Shown here: one piece after another, positions 17,271 through 29,285 of the stretch
Layout: each line of letters begins with the position of its first letter
How positions within the stretch are numbered: position 1 is the first letter of the stretch
DNA from: Massilia niastensis DSM 21313
GTDB taxonomy: Bacteria > Pseudomonadota > Gammaproteobacteria > Burkholderiales > Burkholderiaceae_D
NCBI RefSeq assembly: GCF_000382345.1
Contig: NZ_KB908080.1
Span: 100,920 to 164,919, forward strand
Length of the DNA stretch: 64,000 bases
Direction of reading: 5' to 3'
Made by a program: the position numbers and the translations under genes
The notes under the pieces: model-generated
The model's database searches: none
Told to the model about the DNA's origin: nothing
The model's input: the letters and a program-made list of their open reading frames with translations, nothing else

Positions 17271-17555
17271 ATGGCGCTGCAGGCGGGTTCATCGCGTGCC
17301 AAAGCTAGTCCCGGTCATCTTCTCGAAGCACGGATGTTTCGCTTTTTGTTGTTACACAGTCTGGGTCGAAAGCGGTCTGTCGAGTTAGGTCCGCAATCGG
17401 CAGGGCAGGTCACGACCGTGTCCCTGATCGACAAGGGCAGGGTGGCGATCGCGCTGCTGCTGGGCTGGCTATTTCTGCAAGCAGCGCGCACTCCGGCCAA
17501 GCTGACCGGCAACGGTTTCATCGTGGTGGACCTGCTGGCATTCGCGCGCGGATGA
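17271..17555 (+). CDS. Uncertain small ORF with one hydrophobic segment
   Basis: A 94-codon open frame (MALQAGSSRAK...) with one hydrophobic stretch (VAIALLLGWLFLQAA) and no recognised family. The last 45 codons have core-like GC bias while the start is AT-richer, so it may be a fragment. It lies in the 440-bp gap (17186-17627) before the PhoD-like gene; nothing else in that gap was recognised apart from the promoter-like box at 17587. Confidence 0.2.
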   Translation: MALQAGSSRAKASPGHLLEARMFRFLLLHSLGRKRSVELGPQSAGQVTTVSLIDKGRVAIALLLGWLFLQAARTPAKLTGNGFIVVDLLAFARG

Positions 17556-17586
17556 ACCGCTTGCATGCTCAGCCGTCCGGCGTGTC

Positions 17587-17595
17587 TGCTACACT
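17587..17595 (+). promoter_or_regulatory. Extended -10 promoter box (TGCTACACT) before the PhoD-like gene
   Basis: TGCTACACT fits an extended -10 element (TGn-TACACT) 33 bp before the TTG start at 17628. The same nonamer precedes the ClpP-like gene (29286) and the kinase gene at 36997. No good -35 is visible. Confidence 0.4.
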
Positions 17596-17627
17596 GATTT
17601 GTTCGTTAAACCAGATAGTTCACCCGA

Positions 17628-19607
17628 TTGATTCAGACTCCTGCCCCCGAGGGCCTGCCGCCCGTGCTTGCCGGTCCTATCCTGCGCCGCCTCGAGCCGG
17701 GCCGCCTGGTGCTATGGCTGGTCGGCAGCGCGCCGCTCGACCTGACCCTGGTGCTGGCGCCCAAGGCGGGCGCGCCCCGGCGCTTGCTCCTGGACGCGCG
17801 CCGCTGTCGTGTGCTGCGCGTCGGCCGCCACGCCTGCGTGCACCTGATCGATGTCGCGCTGCCCGAGCCGCTGCCGCAAGACACGATCATCGAGTACGAT
17901 TTGCTCGTCACGCTCGACGATGGCAATGAGACCGGCATCGCGCATTGGGCGCCGCACCTGCTGCATGCCGGCGCGACGCGGCCGAACATGGTGCTGCGCA
18001 GCCGCAGCGACAATATCCTGTTCGGCTCCTGCCGCAAGCCGCATCATCCCGCGCGTGACGGCCTGGCGCGCGCCGACGCCTTGTTGGCCGATCACGTCGA
18101 ACGGGCCGACGAGCGGCCCGCCATGCTCATGCTGTGCGGTGACCAGGTGTATGCCGACGATGTGGCGGGCCCGATGCTGGCGGCGATCCACGCGCTGATC
18201 CGGCGCCTGGGCCTGTATGGCGAATGCCTGGAAGGCGCGGTGGTCGCCCATAGCGAAGCGCTGTACCGCCATCAGGCCAGTTACTACCGGCGCGAAGAGC
18301 TGCTGCCCGCGTTCAAGTCCAACGATGCGCTGCGCGACCGCTTCTTCGGCGGCAGCGAAAAGCCGATCTTCACCACGGCCAATGCGCACAACCACCTGGT
18401 AACCCTGGCCGAGGTGATGGCCATGTACCTGCTGGTCTGGTCGCCCGTGCCATGGCAGCTGGTGGCGGATGCGCCAGCGCCCGCGCTGGAGCCCAGATAT
18501 GCAGACCGCTGGCGGCGCGAGTCGAAGGTGCTGGCGGGCTTTTGCCGCGACCTGCCGCAGGCCGCGCGGCTGCTGGCGCACGTGCAGACCCTGATGATCT
18601 TCGACGACCATGACATCACCGACGACTGGAACCTGTCGGCCAAGTGGGAAACCACCGTCTACGAGCACCCGTTTTCGCGCCGCATCGTGGGCAATGCGCT
18701 GATCGCCTATATGCTGTGCCAGGGATGGGGCAACCGCCCCGATATGTTTGAGGCGGCGCTGGACGACATGGCGGTGCTGGCCGCCACCGCCGCTGCCGAT
18801 GACCGGCTGGACGCGCCGGTGCAGGACGCGCTGATCGGGCGCCTGCTGTCCTTCCGCCAGTGGGATTTCGTCGTACGGACCAAGCCCACGATCATCGTGC
18901 TCGATACCCGCACCCGGCGCTGGCGCAACCGGCGCCGGCCCGGTCATCCGTCGGGCCTGATGGATTGGGAATCGCTGACCGAGCTGCAGCACGAGCTGCT
19001 GGACGAAACGGCCGCCGTCATCGTCTCGCCGACGCCCATGTTCGGGGTCAAGCTGATCGAGGTGGTGCAAAGGATCGCCACCTTCGCCGGCCTGGCGTTG
19101 ACCGTCGACGCCGAGAACTGGATGGCGCATCGCGGCGCGGCCAGCTGCATGCTCAATATCTTCCGCCATTCGCGTACCCCGCGCAATTACGTGGTCCTGT
19201 CGGGCGATGTGCACTACTCTTTCGCCTACGATGTCGAGGTGCGCGACTCGGACCGCACGCCGCATATCTGGCAGATCACCAGCAGTGGCATCAAGAACGA
19301 ATTCCCGCGCCGCCTGCTCGACTGGCTCGATCGCCTCAATCGCTGGCTGTATTCTCCGCGCTCGCCGCTGAACTGGTTCACCCAGCGCCGCGATCTCGCC
19401 CTCACGCCGCGCCTGCCCGACTTGCGCCAGCATGGCGAACGCGTCTGGAACGGCGCCGGCATCGGCCAGGTGTGGCTCGACGCGCAAGGGCGGCCAGTGC
19501 GCATCATGCAGCACAACGCCGATGGCCGGCCGTCGACCCGGTTCCTGGCGCCGGAGCAGGAAGCATCCCTTGCGGCGGCTGCCGAGCAACCCTTGAGGAA
19601 GCACTGA
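17628..19607 (+). CDS. PhoD-like metallophosphatase
   Basis: A 659-residue PhoD-like phosphoesterase with the family's metal-binding motifs in order: FGSC near residue 130, GDQVYADD (about 171-178), FDDHDITDDWN (325-335) and SGDVHYSF (525-532). The N-terminal 120 residues form a beta-rich domain seen in long PhoD-like proteins. No signal peptide or Tat motif is visible, so it is probably cytoplasmic, unlike classical secreted PhoD. The start is uncertain: TTG 17628 (MIQTPAPEG) is used, with GTG 17664 possible; neither has a strong ribosome site. The substrate could be a phosphodiester or phospholipid; unknown. Codon usage is core-like, marking the right edge of the accessory stretch. Confidence 0.82.
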   Translation: MIQTPAPEGLPPVLAGPILRRLEPGRLVLWLVGSAPLDLTLVLAPKAGAPRRLLLDARRCRVLRVGRHACVHLIDVALPEPLPQDTIIEYDLLVTLDDGNETGIAHWAPHLLHAGATRPNMVLRSRSDNILFGSCRKPHHPARDGLARADALLADHVERADERPAMLMLCGDQVYADDVAGPMLAAIHALIRRLGLYGECLEGAVVAHSEALYRHQASYYRREELLPAFKSNDALRDRFFGGSEKPIFTTANAHNHLVTLAEVMAMYLLVWSPVPWQLVADAPAPALEPRYADRWRRESKVLAGFCRDLPQAARLLAHVQTLMIFDDHDITDDWNLSAKWETTVYEHPFSRRIVGNALIAYMLCQGWGNRPDMFEAALDDMAVLAATAAADDRLDAPVQDALIGRLLSFRQWDFVVRTKPTIIVLDTRTRRWRNRRRPGHPSGLMDWESLTELQHELLDETAAVIVSPTPMFGVKLIEVVQRIATFAGLALTVDAENWMAHRGAASCMLNIFRHSRTPRNYVVLSGDVHYSFAYDVEVRDSDRTPHIWQITSSGIKNEFPRRLLDWLDRLNRWLYSPRSPLNWFTQRRDLALTPRLPDLRQHGERVWNGAGIGQVWLDAQGRPVRIMQHNADGRPSTRFLAPEQEASLAAAAEQPLRKH

Positions 19608-20023
19608 TTTATTCGTGGCGGCGGTCCCGGCCTGCGACAACGTGGGGCTGCGTTGCACATCCTCGCCATACCACGCGGTATGGCTGTGGTTTGCGCCTTG
19701 CCGGCCGCCTTTTTCCATTGCTAATCCCATCGGCACCCACGACCATTGGTTCAGCCCAGGCATCAGGCGACGGAATATGGGGCCGCTGTCCCTCAACGTC
19801 GATGATATGGAGTCGTGGGTCTTGTCAGGGGCCCCAGGGCTGCTTCGTGAAACGGGCATCAACATCGACCTGTGCTCGACCGTCGCCGCGCACCAGGCAG
19901 ACCGGGCGCGGCGCTTCCGGCGCAAGGGGTTAAACTGAGAAAAACCAATGTGCGGACCCGGAGAAGATATTTATCGTCGTCGACTAGTGTTAATGTAGTT
20001 GCTTTCATCACACAAGGGCGATC
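19608..20023. other. Intergenic stretch, no supported gene
   Basis: About 415 bp. A 107-codon open frame at 19615-19938 has no recognisable family or convincing ribosome site. The last 80 bp are AT-richer and presumably contain the promoter of the PH-domain gene. Confidence 0.45.
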
Positions 20024-20632
20024 ATGTTCAAGAAACTGGCGGCGGAAGCACTGGGCATCAGCGATATCGGCGTCATCGTCGGGCCTGCGGACTACAGCAA
20101 GGTCGACGCGGACGATTACCTGTTCAGCGAAGACGGTGAACAGATTTTCTTTCTCATCAAAAGCAAGAAGGACGAGTACTGCTTCACCAACCTCGCGCTG
20201 ATCCATGTGGACGGCGACTCGGCCGTGTCGTCGAAGCGCTCGATCAAACGCTACGACTATGCGTCGCACCGGATCTCCGGCGTCAGCATCGAGACCGCCG
20301 GTACGCTGGACATGGATATCGAACTCAAGTTCAACCTGGACAACACGCTATTCTCGATCGACGTCAAGAAGACCTTCATCGAACAGCTCAAGGACATCTA
20401 CAAGGCCTTGATTTCGATTGGAAAGCAGCAGCAGCGCGATGCGGTGTCCCGCGACAATGCGCTGCGTGCGCTGGATGCCACGGCCTCCGTGCACAAGCTC
20501 AATATCGCCCCGGGTGCAGGCAGTCTCGTCAGCCAATACAGTGAACTGCTGGCGGCCTTGAACACCGCCATGCTCGATACGCACACCAAGCGCGATTTCA
20601 GTGACGTGTTTACCAAGTACATTCACAGCTGA
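20024..20632 (+). CDS. Bacterial PH-domain protein (YvbH/bPH_1-like)
   Basis: A 202-residue cytoplasmic protein. Residues 1-125 match the bacterial pleckstrin-homology family: MFKKLAAEALGISDIG, a series of beta strands including EQIFFLIKSKKDEYCFTNLA and SSKRSIKRYDYASHRISGV, and a closing helix (FIEQLKDIYKAL). The C-terminal 75 residues are mostly helical. No membrane helix. Members often occur as stand-alone proteins of unknown role. ATG 20024 has AAGGGCG upstream. It converges with the DUF3108 gene 22 bp away. Confidence 0.8.
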   Translation: MFKKLAAEALGISDIGVIVGPADYSKVDADDYLFSEDGEQIFFLIKSKKDEYCFTNLALIHVDGDSAVSSKRSIKRYDYASHRISGVSIETAGTLDMDIELKFNLDNTLFSIDVKKTFIEQLKDIYKALISIGKQQQRDAVSRDNALRALDATASVHKLNIAPGAGSLVSQYSELLAALNTAMLDTHTKRDFSDVFTKYIHS

Positions 20633-20654
20633 AGGATCATTGGTCAGACATCCG

Positions 20655-21635
20655 CTAGCGCGGCGCCGCCAGGGTCTGGGTGCGCGCCGTGCCGTCCGGC
20701 GCGGTCACGCGCAGCTGGACCGGCAGCCAGTCGCGCTGCGGCGCCAGCCATACCTCCAGCCGCCCGGATCCGGGCGGCGCCAGACGCACCAGCCGCACCG
20801 CCTCGAACGCGCCGCCTCCCGTCTCCACGTTTTCCTTTCCCAGCACCTGGAAGCGCGCGATCGCCGGGCCGTTCTCGTCGCTCACGACAATCTCCAGCAC
20901 GTCCTGCATCTGGTCCGGGTCGGACAGGCCGATGCCGGCCAGTTGCATCAGCACCGACGCCCCGTCCTGCGCGCCGGGAGCCAGGCGCGTACTCTTTCCT
21001 CCGTCGACGATGGCCATGCGCTCGCGGTCGAACAGCGTGGCGGCGGCGCCCGTACCGGAAGCCAGGGTGGCGCGCAGCGGCGCGATGCCGGCATCGTCGG
21101 TGCCGCCTTCGCTGGCGCGTTCGCCAAGCACGCCGTCGAGGCGCAGGCGATAGGTGTTGCCGTCGCTTTCCCAGTCCAGCCGCGCGCTGCCTTCGGCGGC
21201 GGGCGCGGCGCCGGGCGTACTGCGCACCACCACGTAGTCCAGCCGCGCCGAAGGCGGCGGGGTGACGCGGTAGCGTCCGGGCATCTGCATCGGAACCGTC
21301 GTACCGCCCGCTCCGCCCGGCGCGGTGTCGATCGGTGCGGGAGCTGCGGATTGCGCGGGCGCGGCCGCCACCAGGGAAGGAAGCCTGGTGTCCGCGGCCG
21401 CCGTCTTCGGCACGCCCGCTGCGGGCGCGGGATCGGGCAGGGGCGCAGCGACGGGCGCGGGGGAGGGGGTGGGGCGGCTTTCCGCCAGGCGCAGCGCGAG
21501 TGGACCCATCGGCGCCAGGTCGGGCGGCGCGAGGCGCACATCGAGCAAGGAGAGGGCGAGCAGGTGGGCCAGCAGCGAGGCCAGGCACAGGCAGGCAAGC
21601 CGGCCGTGCCGGGACAGGAATACGGAAAAGCGCAT
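20655..21635 (-). CDS. DUF3108 domain protein
   Basis: A 326-residue membrane-anchored or periplasmic protein of the DUF3108 family common in Burkholderiales. The N-terminal hydrophobic segment (LACLCLASLLAHLLALSLL, about 13-31) is a signal anchor. A Pro/Ala-rich linker (about 55-110) follows, then a beta-rich domain from SARLDYVVVRST to the C terminus, with GSARLDWESDGNTYRLRL and the end PQRDWLPVQLRVT. The linker resembles TonB-like periplasm-spanning stretches, but no TonB C-terminal domain is seen. Function unknown; proposed links are to envelope or lipoprotein processes. The neighbouring outer-membrane protein gene is in the same direction with a 54-bp gap, so the two may be co-transcribed. 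Confidence 0.82.
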   Translation of the reverse strand: MRFSVFLSRHGRLACLCLASLLAHLLALSLLDVRLAPPDLAPMGPLALRLAESRPTPSPAPVAAPLPDPAPAAGVPKTAAADTRLPSLVAAAPAQSAAPAPIDTAPGGAGGTTVPMQMPGRYRVTPPPSARLDYVVVRSTPGAAPAAEGSARLDWESDGNTYRLRLDGVLGERASEGGTDDAGIAPLRATLASGTGAAATLFDRERMAIVDGGKSTRLAPGAQDGASVLMQLAGIGLSDPDQMQDVLEIVVSDENGPAIARFQVLGKENVETGGGAFEAVRLVRLAPPGSGRLEVWLAPQRDWLPVQLRVTAPDGTARTQTLAAPR

Positions 21636-21689
21636 CGCGCTAGTGTAACCGGGGCGGCCTGCCGGCGCACCCCTGGCCGGGCGGACCGC

Positions 21690-22307
21690 TCAGAAGCCGA
21701 CCTTCAGTTTCGCCTTCAGGCCTTCGGCATTCGAACTGCGGCCCAGTTGCTTGGCCGGGTTGCCATAGCTTACGTATTCCGCAGTGACGGTCGCCTGGTC
21801 GCTCAGCTTGTATTGCGCGCCCACGCCGGAGTAGGGACCGGTATCGCTGGCGTCGCCGCGCCTGGCCTTGCGCTGGCTGTAGGCGATGCCGAGCTTGCCA
21901 TAGGCCGTCAGGCGCTCCGTGAGCGGCACCGAGTATTTTCCGGCCGCATAACTGCTGAAGCCATCGACGCCGAGGGCGCCCGCGCGCTCGTCGGCGCGGC
22001 CTTCCTCGACATAGTGGAAACCGCGGTTGCGCAGGTCGACGTAGCCGCCTTCGATGGCCAGGTTCGGGCTGAACTGGAAGCCGCCGACCAGCTTGGGCGT
22101 GGTGCGGTAGCCGCCCGGGATCAGCTTGTCGTTGGGGTTGTCCGTTTCGTTGGCGCCATACGCGCGCGGAACAGGCTGGATGCCGGCGAACGGGTTGGCC
22201 GGCTCCACTGGCGTCAGCCAGGGCGCGACAGGCTGCTCCACGCGTTGCGCGTGGGCGCTGCCGATGGCAAGAAGTCCCATGGCCAGTGCGGAACACAATG
22301 CTTTCAT
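21690..22307 (-). CDS. Outer membrane beta-barrel protein (OmpA/OmpW-like small porin fold)
   Basis: A 205-residue exported protein. The signal peptide MKALCSALAMGLLAIGSAHA is followed by a Pro-rich segment, then alternating amphipathic strands of an eight-stranded barrel type: KLVGGFQFSPNLAIEGGYVD, YGKLGIAYSQRKARR, GPYSGVGAQYKLSDQATVTA and final KAKLKVGF ending in Phe, the usual C-terminal signature for BAM insertion. ATG 22307 is preceded by AGAGGAAG. No enzymatic motif is visible; it is probably a structural or surface barrel. It is divergent from the chemoreceptor gene. Confidence 0.8.
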   Translation of the reverse strand: MKALCSALAMGLLAIGSAHAQRVEQPVAPWLTPVEPANPFAGIQPVPRAYGANETDNPNDKLIPGGYRTTPKLVGGFQFSPNLAIEGGYVDLRNRGFHYVEEGRADERAGALGVDGFSSYAAGKYSVPLTERLTAYGKLGIAYSQRKARRGDASDTGPYSGVGAQYKLSDQATVTAEYVSYGNPAKQLGRSSNAEGLKAKLKVGF

Positions 22308-22647
22308 GCGTCTTCCTCTCTGTTATCGCGGACGGTGGTGTGATCCAGGACGGTACGACGAGGCGGCATAGCAGTTTGTCATTACAGCATACGCTTGAGT
22401 TGCAAGCAACTGGACCGTCGGAGTCCGTTGCCAAGCCATCACAAGCGACCGCGGCGCCGGGGGCCTGGACCGTCGCATTGCCGGTTTGCGCAAGAACAAA
22501 CGAGCGGCTGGAGGATTCGGTAAATTCATTGAATGCACTCAGGAAACTTTGGGCAGTCAACTGGAGGCCCCCATGAACACCTTGCCTTTCCTGCCTGGAG
22601 CGCGGCCCCTTTCCGCGTTTGCTGCTGCCTTTCCCCAGGGCTGAGCC

Positions 22648-24333
22648 ATGCTGGCCCGCCTCCGCATCGGCCCCAAGCTGCTGCTCGCGCCCGGCGCCGT
22701 GCTGCTCCTGCTGGTCCTGCTGTCCTGGGCCGCCTATGTCGCCATGGTACGCCAGAACGGGTCGCTGGAGAGCATCGTCGGCCGGCGCGCCACCGGCATG
22801 CGCGCCGCCGCCAGCCTGGCGGTCCAGTCGCAGAAGGCGCACGCCGACATCTACCGCCTGCTGAGCTGGGTGGGCGGCAGCTTCCCGGCCGCGCGCACCG
22901 AACCGCTGCGGCGCGACATCCTGGTCCAGCACAGCCGGATCCAGGACGGCTTCGACGCGCTGGCCCGGGCGACGGCGCCCGGCAGCGAGCGCGGCCAGGT
23001 GGAGCAGGCCGGGGCGGCGCACCGCGCCTATGCGCGCGCGGTGCGCGACGTGATCGACCTGGCGCCGCTGGACGGCTCGATCGGCGCCAACGCCATGCTC
23101 AAGGCCGAGGGCGCGTTTACCGTGGTCGCGCAGCGCCTGGCCGAGCTGGCGGCGATCGAAGAGACGCTGTCGCGCCAGGCCGCCAGCCGCGCGCGCGCCG
23201 ACTTCCGCCTGATCGCGCTGCTGATGCCGGCCGTGGTGCTGCTCGCGATCGCCCTGTCGCTGGCGATCACGTTCGCGGTGCGGCGCCGGCTGCTGGCCGA
23301 GATCCACGACATCAAGGCGGCCGCCAGCGGGCTGGCGAGCGGCGACCTGACGGTGCGCGAGCGCAGCTACGGCGACGACGAGATCGGCGACACCGCGCGC
23401 GCGCTCGACGCCAGCATCCGCAACCTGAACGGCACCCTGCGCGGCGTCCTCGATTGCGCGCGCCTGATCGGCGCCGCCTCGCGCGACATCAAGCTGGGCA
23501 ACCTGAGCCTGGGCAGCCGCGCCGTGTATCGAGCCGGCGCGATGACGCATGCCGCCGGCTCGATGCAGGAGCTGGCGGCCACCGTCAGCCTGACCGCCGA
23601 CAGCGCGCTGGCGGCGAACCAGGCGGCCGCCGCGATGGGCAGCGCGCTCGACCAGGGCGGCGGCGTGGTGGAGCGGCTGGTGGCGACCCTGGAATCGGGC
23701 AAGCGCAGCGCGCAGCGGGTGGTGGAAATCGTCGACCAGCTCGACCTGGTCGCCGGCGAGACCGGGACCCTGGCGCTGAACGCGGCCCTGGATGCGGCGC
23801 GCGCGGCGCCCGGCGGGCCTTGCGGGGCGGCTGGCGTGGCGGCGGTCGCATCCGGCGTGCGCGCGCTGGCGCGGCGCGTGGCCGCGGCATCGACCGAGAT
23901 CCGCGCCCTGGCGGCGCAGTCGGTGGCCGAGATCGACGGCGGGGCCGCCTGGGCGGCGCAGGCCGGCAACAGCATGGACAGGATCGCCGGCGCGGTGCGC
24001 CAGGTGGAGGACATCGTGAACCGCATCGGCGCGGCCAGCGCCGGCCAGGCCAGCGGACTGCTGGAAGTGAACCAGGCGATCGTGCGGATGGACCAGGTGA
24101 CGCGCCAGAACTCCGGCCTGGTCGAGGAAGCGGCGGCCGCGGCGCGCACCCTGCAGCTGCAGGCGCTGGCGCTGTCGCGCGCAGTGGCGGGGTTCCGGCT
24201 CGGCGAGCCGGACGGCGTGGCGGACGCGCCGCCCGCGCCGTCAAAAGAAAACGGCGGCCCCCCGCGCGAATTGCCGCGGGAACGCCGCCGTCATCCGGCA
24301 TCCCACCTGTGGCTCGCCTCGAGCCGCAAGTAG
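22648..24333 (+). CDS. Methyl-accepting chemotaxis-like protein with degenerate signalling tip
   Basis: A 561-residue chemoreceptor-like protein. The first membrane helix is LLLAPGAVLLLLVLLSWAAYVAM (about 12-33), with a four-helix-type periplasmic sensor, a second helix (about 191-211) and a HAMP (ASGLASGDLTVRERSYGDDE). The cytoplasmic coiled coil keeps flanking motifs (ALNAALDAARAA, LLEVNQAIVRMDQVTRQN, LVEEAAAAARTL). At the hairpin tip, where receptors bind CheA/CheW, the canonical [20 protein letters not shown] pattern is altered to LVAGETGTLALNAALDAARA, and the following E-x-GRGF stretch is replaced by PGGPCGAAG. The last 30 codons run through the gcvP terminator hairpin and stop 7 bp from the gcvP end. 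It may be unable to signal through CheA normally. Confidence 0.82.
   Translation: MLARLRIGPKLLLAPGAVLLLLVLLSWAAYVAMVRQNGSLESIVGRRATGMRAAASLAVQSQKAHADIYRLLSWVGGSFPAARTEPLRRDILVQHSRIQDGFDALARATAPGSERGQVEQAGAAHRAYARAVRDVIDLAPLDGSIGANAMLKAEGAFTVVAQRLAELAAIEETLSRQAASRARADFRLIALLMPAVVLLAIALSLAITFAVRRRLLAEIHDIKAAASGLASGDLTVRERSYGDDEIGDTARALDASIRNLNGTLRGVLDCARLIGAASRDIKLGNLSLGSRAVYRAGAMTHAAGSMQELAATVSLTADSALAANQAAAAMGSALDQGGGVVERLVATLESGKRSAQRVVEIVDQLDLVAGETGTLALNAALDAARAAPGGPCGAAGVAAVASGVRALARRVAAASTEIRALAAQSVAEIDGGAAWAAQAGNSMDRIAGAVRQVEDIVNRIGAASAGQASGLLEVNQAIVRMDQVTRQNSGLVEEAAAAARTLQLQALALSRAVAGFRLGEPDGVADAPPAPSKENGGPPRELPRERRRHPASHLWLASSRK
24243..24291 (-). terminator. Rho-independent terminator of gcvP, inside the MCP coding end
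   Basis: On the minus strand an ACGGCGGC/GCCGCCGT outer stem with a GC-rich inner stem spans 24291-24251, followed by the T-rich run TTTCTTTT (24250-24243). It lies 50 bp after the gcvP stop and entirely within the last codons of the opposing chemoreceptor gene. Confidence 0.85.
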
Positions 24334-24340
24334 GACGGAT

Positions 24341-27232
<2,892 letters not shown>

Positions 27233-27302
27233 GGTAGAGGCCGAGAGAAATGCTGGCGCCGGCTGGGCTGGCGTCGATTGGATGAAGTCGGGATGCTAAA
27301 GC

Positions 27303-27325
27303 GGTGCGCCGGAAGCCGGCGCACC
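27303..27325 (-). other. Perfect 10-bp hairpin in the gcvH-gcvP gap
   Basis: GGTGCGCCGG / CCGGCGCACC with a three-base loop lies between gcvH and gcvP. No U-run follows on the minus strand, so it is more likely an mRNA-stability or partial-attenuation element than a full terminator; this would let gcvT-gcvH and gcvP levels differ. Confidence 0.4.
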
Positions 27326-27359
27326 ATTGGTGCGCGTGGGCGGGCGCACCGGGTACCGA

Positions 27360-27740
27360 TCAGTTGTCGGTGGTCTTGCCGTAGGCGTCGGCGTCGAGCA
27401 GCTGGTCGACCGCGCCGGCGTCGTTCGGCTGCAGCTTGAACAGCCAGGCGCCGTAGGCGTCCTGGTTGATCGAGTCCGGCGCGTCGGCGACGGACTGGTT
27501 GACGGCGGTGACGGTGCCCGACACCGGCGCGTAGATGTCGCTGGCGGCCTTGACCGACTCGACCACCGCGGCGTCGTCACCGGCGGTGAAGGCCTTGCCG
27601 ACCTGCGGCAGCTCGACGAACACGATATCGCCCAGCGCGTCCTGCGCGTATTCGGTGATGCCCACGGTCAGGGTGCCGTCGGCTTCGCGGCGGATCCACT
27701 CGTGGGATTCGGTGTATTTCAGGTCGGCTGGGATGTTCAT
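27360..27740 (-). CDS. gcvH: Glycine cleavage system H protein
   Basis: A 126-residue lipoyl carrier of the glycine cleavage complex. The lipoylation lysine is K64 in [17 protein letters not shown]. The start [16 protein letters not shown] is typical, and the family signature [12 protein letters not shown] is present. Ribosome site AGGAGCC precedes ATG 27740. Situated between gcvT and gcvP in one transcription direction; the protein shuttles the methylamine intermediate between P, T and L proteins. The L protein (lipoamide dehydrogenase) is not in this window. Confidence 0.97.
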   Translation of the reverse strand: MNIPADLKYTESHEWIRREADGTLTVGITEYAQDALGDIVFVELPQVGKAFTAGDDAAVVESVKAASDIYAPVSGTVTAVNQSVADAPDSINQDAYGAWLFKLQPNDAGAVDQLLDADAYGKTTDN

Positions 27741-27794
27741 GTGTGGCTCCTAGGATAAGGGGTAACGCGGGTAAGTATAAATCTCTTGTTATTC

Positions 27795-28913
27795 TCAGGC
27801 TGCGAGCACTTTGCCGTTGCGGACGAACGGCAGCTTGACCACGCTCGCGGCCAGCTGCTTGTCGCGAATGACGACTTGCACAGTGTCGCCGATAGCCACG
27901 TCGAGCGGCACACGCGCCAGCGCGATCGCCTGCTGCATGCTCGGGCTGAAGGTGCCGCTGGTGATTTCGCCGGCATTGCCGGCGGCGCTGACGACCTTCT
28001 GGTGGGCGCGCAGGATGCCGCCTTTTTCGCGCAGGATCAGGCCCACGAAGTTGGCCTGCTGGCCCTTGGCCTGGAGCGCGGCCTTGCCGATGAAGTCGCG
28101 CTCGGAGACCAGGTCGATGGTCCAGGCCAGGCCGGCGTCGAGCGGGTTGACGCCGTCGTCCATGTCCTGGCCGTAGAGGTTCATGCCGGCTTCGAGGCGC
28201 AGGGTGTCGCGCGCGCCCAGGCCGGCCGGCTTGATGCCGGCGGCGGCGAAGGCGTTCCACAGGGCTTCGGCCTGGGACGCCGGCACGCCGATCTCGAAGC
28301 CGTCTTCGCCGGTGTAGCCGGTGCGCGCCACCATCGCTTCGCCGAACGGGGTGTCCTGCACGATGACGGCGTTGAAGGGCTTGAGCGATTCGGAGGCGGC
28401 CTGGGTGCCGGGGAGCACCTGCCAGACCTTGGCACGCGCGTTCGGGCCCTGCACCGCGATCAGGGCGATCGGATCGTTGCCGTCGCGGCGCTGGGTGATG
28501 GTGACGCCCGAGCCGGTGGCGTCGTTCTGCTGGTTCATCCAGGCCACGTCCTTGTCGGCGGTGCCGGCGTTGACCACGATGCGGAACCAGTCTTCGGCGA
28601 AGAAGTAGACGATCAGGTCGTCGATCACGCCGCCTTCGGGATTGAGCATGCACGAGTACAGGGCCTTGCCCGGGACCTGCAGCTTGTCGACGTTGTTGGC
28701 CAGCAGGCCGCGCAGGAAGGCGCGCACGTTGGCGCCCCTGAGATCCACCACGCACATGTGGGAGACGTCGAACATGCCTGCGTCGGTGCGCACCGCATTG
28801 TGTTCCTCGATCTGGGAACCGTAGTTGACCGGCATGTCCCAGCCGCCGAAGTCGACCATCTTGGCGCCGGCGGCGCGGTGAGCGGAATTGAGCGGGGTCG
28901 CTTTGAGCGTCAT
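27795..28913 (-). CDS. gcvT: Aminomethyltransferase, glycine cleavage T protein
   Basis: A 372-residue tetrahydrofolate-dependent aminomethyltransferase. It releases ammonia and forms methylene-THF from the H-protein-bound intermediate. ATG 28913 ([13 protein letters not shown]) is supported by GAGGA eight bases upstream; a longer open frame reaches into the riboswitch and is not coding. Family blocks: [37 protein letters not shown] and the C-terminal beta-barrel [10 protein letters not shown] to [13 protein letters not shown]. It is the first gene of the gcvTHP unit directly behind the tandem glycine riboswitch. Confidence 0.97.
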   Translation of the reverse strand: MTLKATPLNSAHRAAGAKMVDFGGWDMPVNYGSQIEEHNAVRTDAGMFDVSHMCVVDLRGANVRAFLRGLLANNVDKLQVPGKALYSCMLNPEGGVIDDLIVYFFAEDWFRIVVNAGTADKDVAWMNQQNDATGSGVTITQRRDGNDPIALIAVQGPNARAKVWQVLPGTQAASESLKPFNAVIVQDTPFGEAMVARTGYTGEDGFEIGVPASQAEALWNAFAAAGIKPAGLGARDTLRLEAGMNLYGQDMDDGVNPLDAGLAWTIDLVSERDFIGKAALQAKGQQANFVGLILREKGGILRAHQKVVSAAGNAGEITSGTFSPSMQQAIALARVPLDVAIGDTVQVVIRDKQLAASVVKLPFVRNGKVLAA

Positions 28914-28967
28914 GGAATCCTCAGGGCAGATGAATAGGGGGAGCAGCACGCCAGGCGCGCGCTTCAA

Positions 28968-29152
28968 ACCCCTCTGTCCTTGGTACCTGAGAGATAGCGG
29001 CGTTGCCGCATGCCCCTTCGGTGGGCCGCACAGCGGCCGCTCTCCAGAGTTGAGCCGGCCGCGCAATGCGCGGCCGTTCCCTGACCGGTCCTTTTGCCTG
29101 AGAGTTTGTGGGTAGTGCCCCTTCGGCGGCAGCGTGCTGCGCTCTCCCTGTC
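28968..29152 (-). promoter_or_regulatory. Tandem glycine riboswitch upstream of gcvT
   Basis: Two glycine aptamers follow one another on the minus strand. Aptamer 1 runs from about 29150 to 29085, with GGGAGAGC, CCGAAGGGGCA and CTCTCAGGCAAAAGGACC. Aptamer 2 runs from about 29050 to 28970, with CTGGAGAGC, CCGAAGGGGCAT and CTCTCAGGTACCAAGGACAG. A GC-rich linker stem (GGCCGCGCATTGCGCGGCC) separates them. This is the classical tandem class that turns on gcv genes when glycine is abundant; about 55 bp remain to the gcvT start for the expression platform. Confidence 0.95.
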
Positions 29153-29285
29153 AAGACTGTGGAGAATATGCCAGCGGGGCGAACCTGTCAACCGCACAAG
29201 GGCGTCTGGAGGACGTCGCGGGATGGTTCCTGGAAGTATTGCCGCGCACTATTGGTGCATGGCATCGGGCCTCGCGGTCCGGTTT

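Noticed and set aside
19615..19938. 107-codon ORF after the PhoD-like gene
   Set aside because: No recognisable domain and weak start; composition typical of intergenic DNA.
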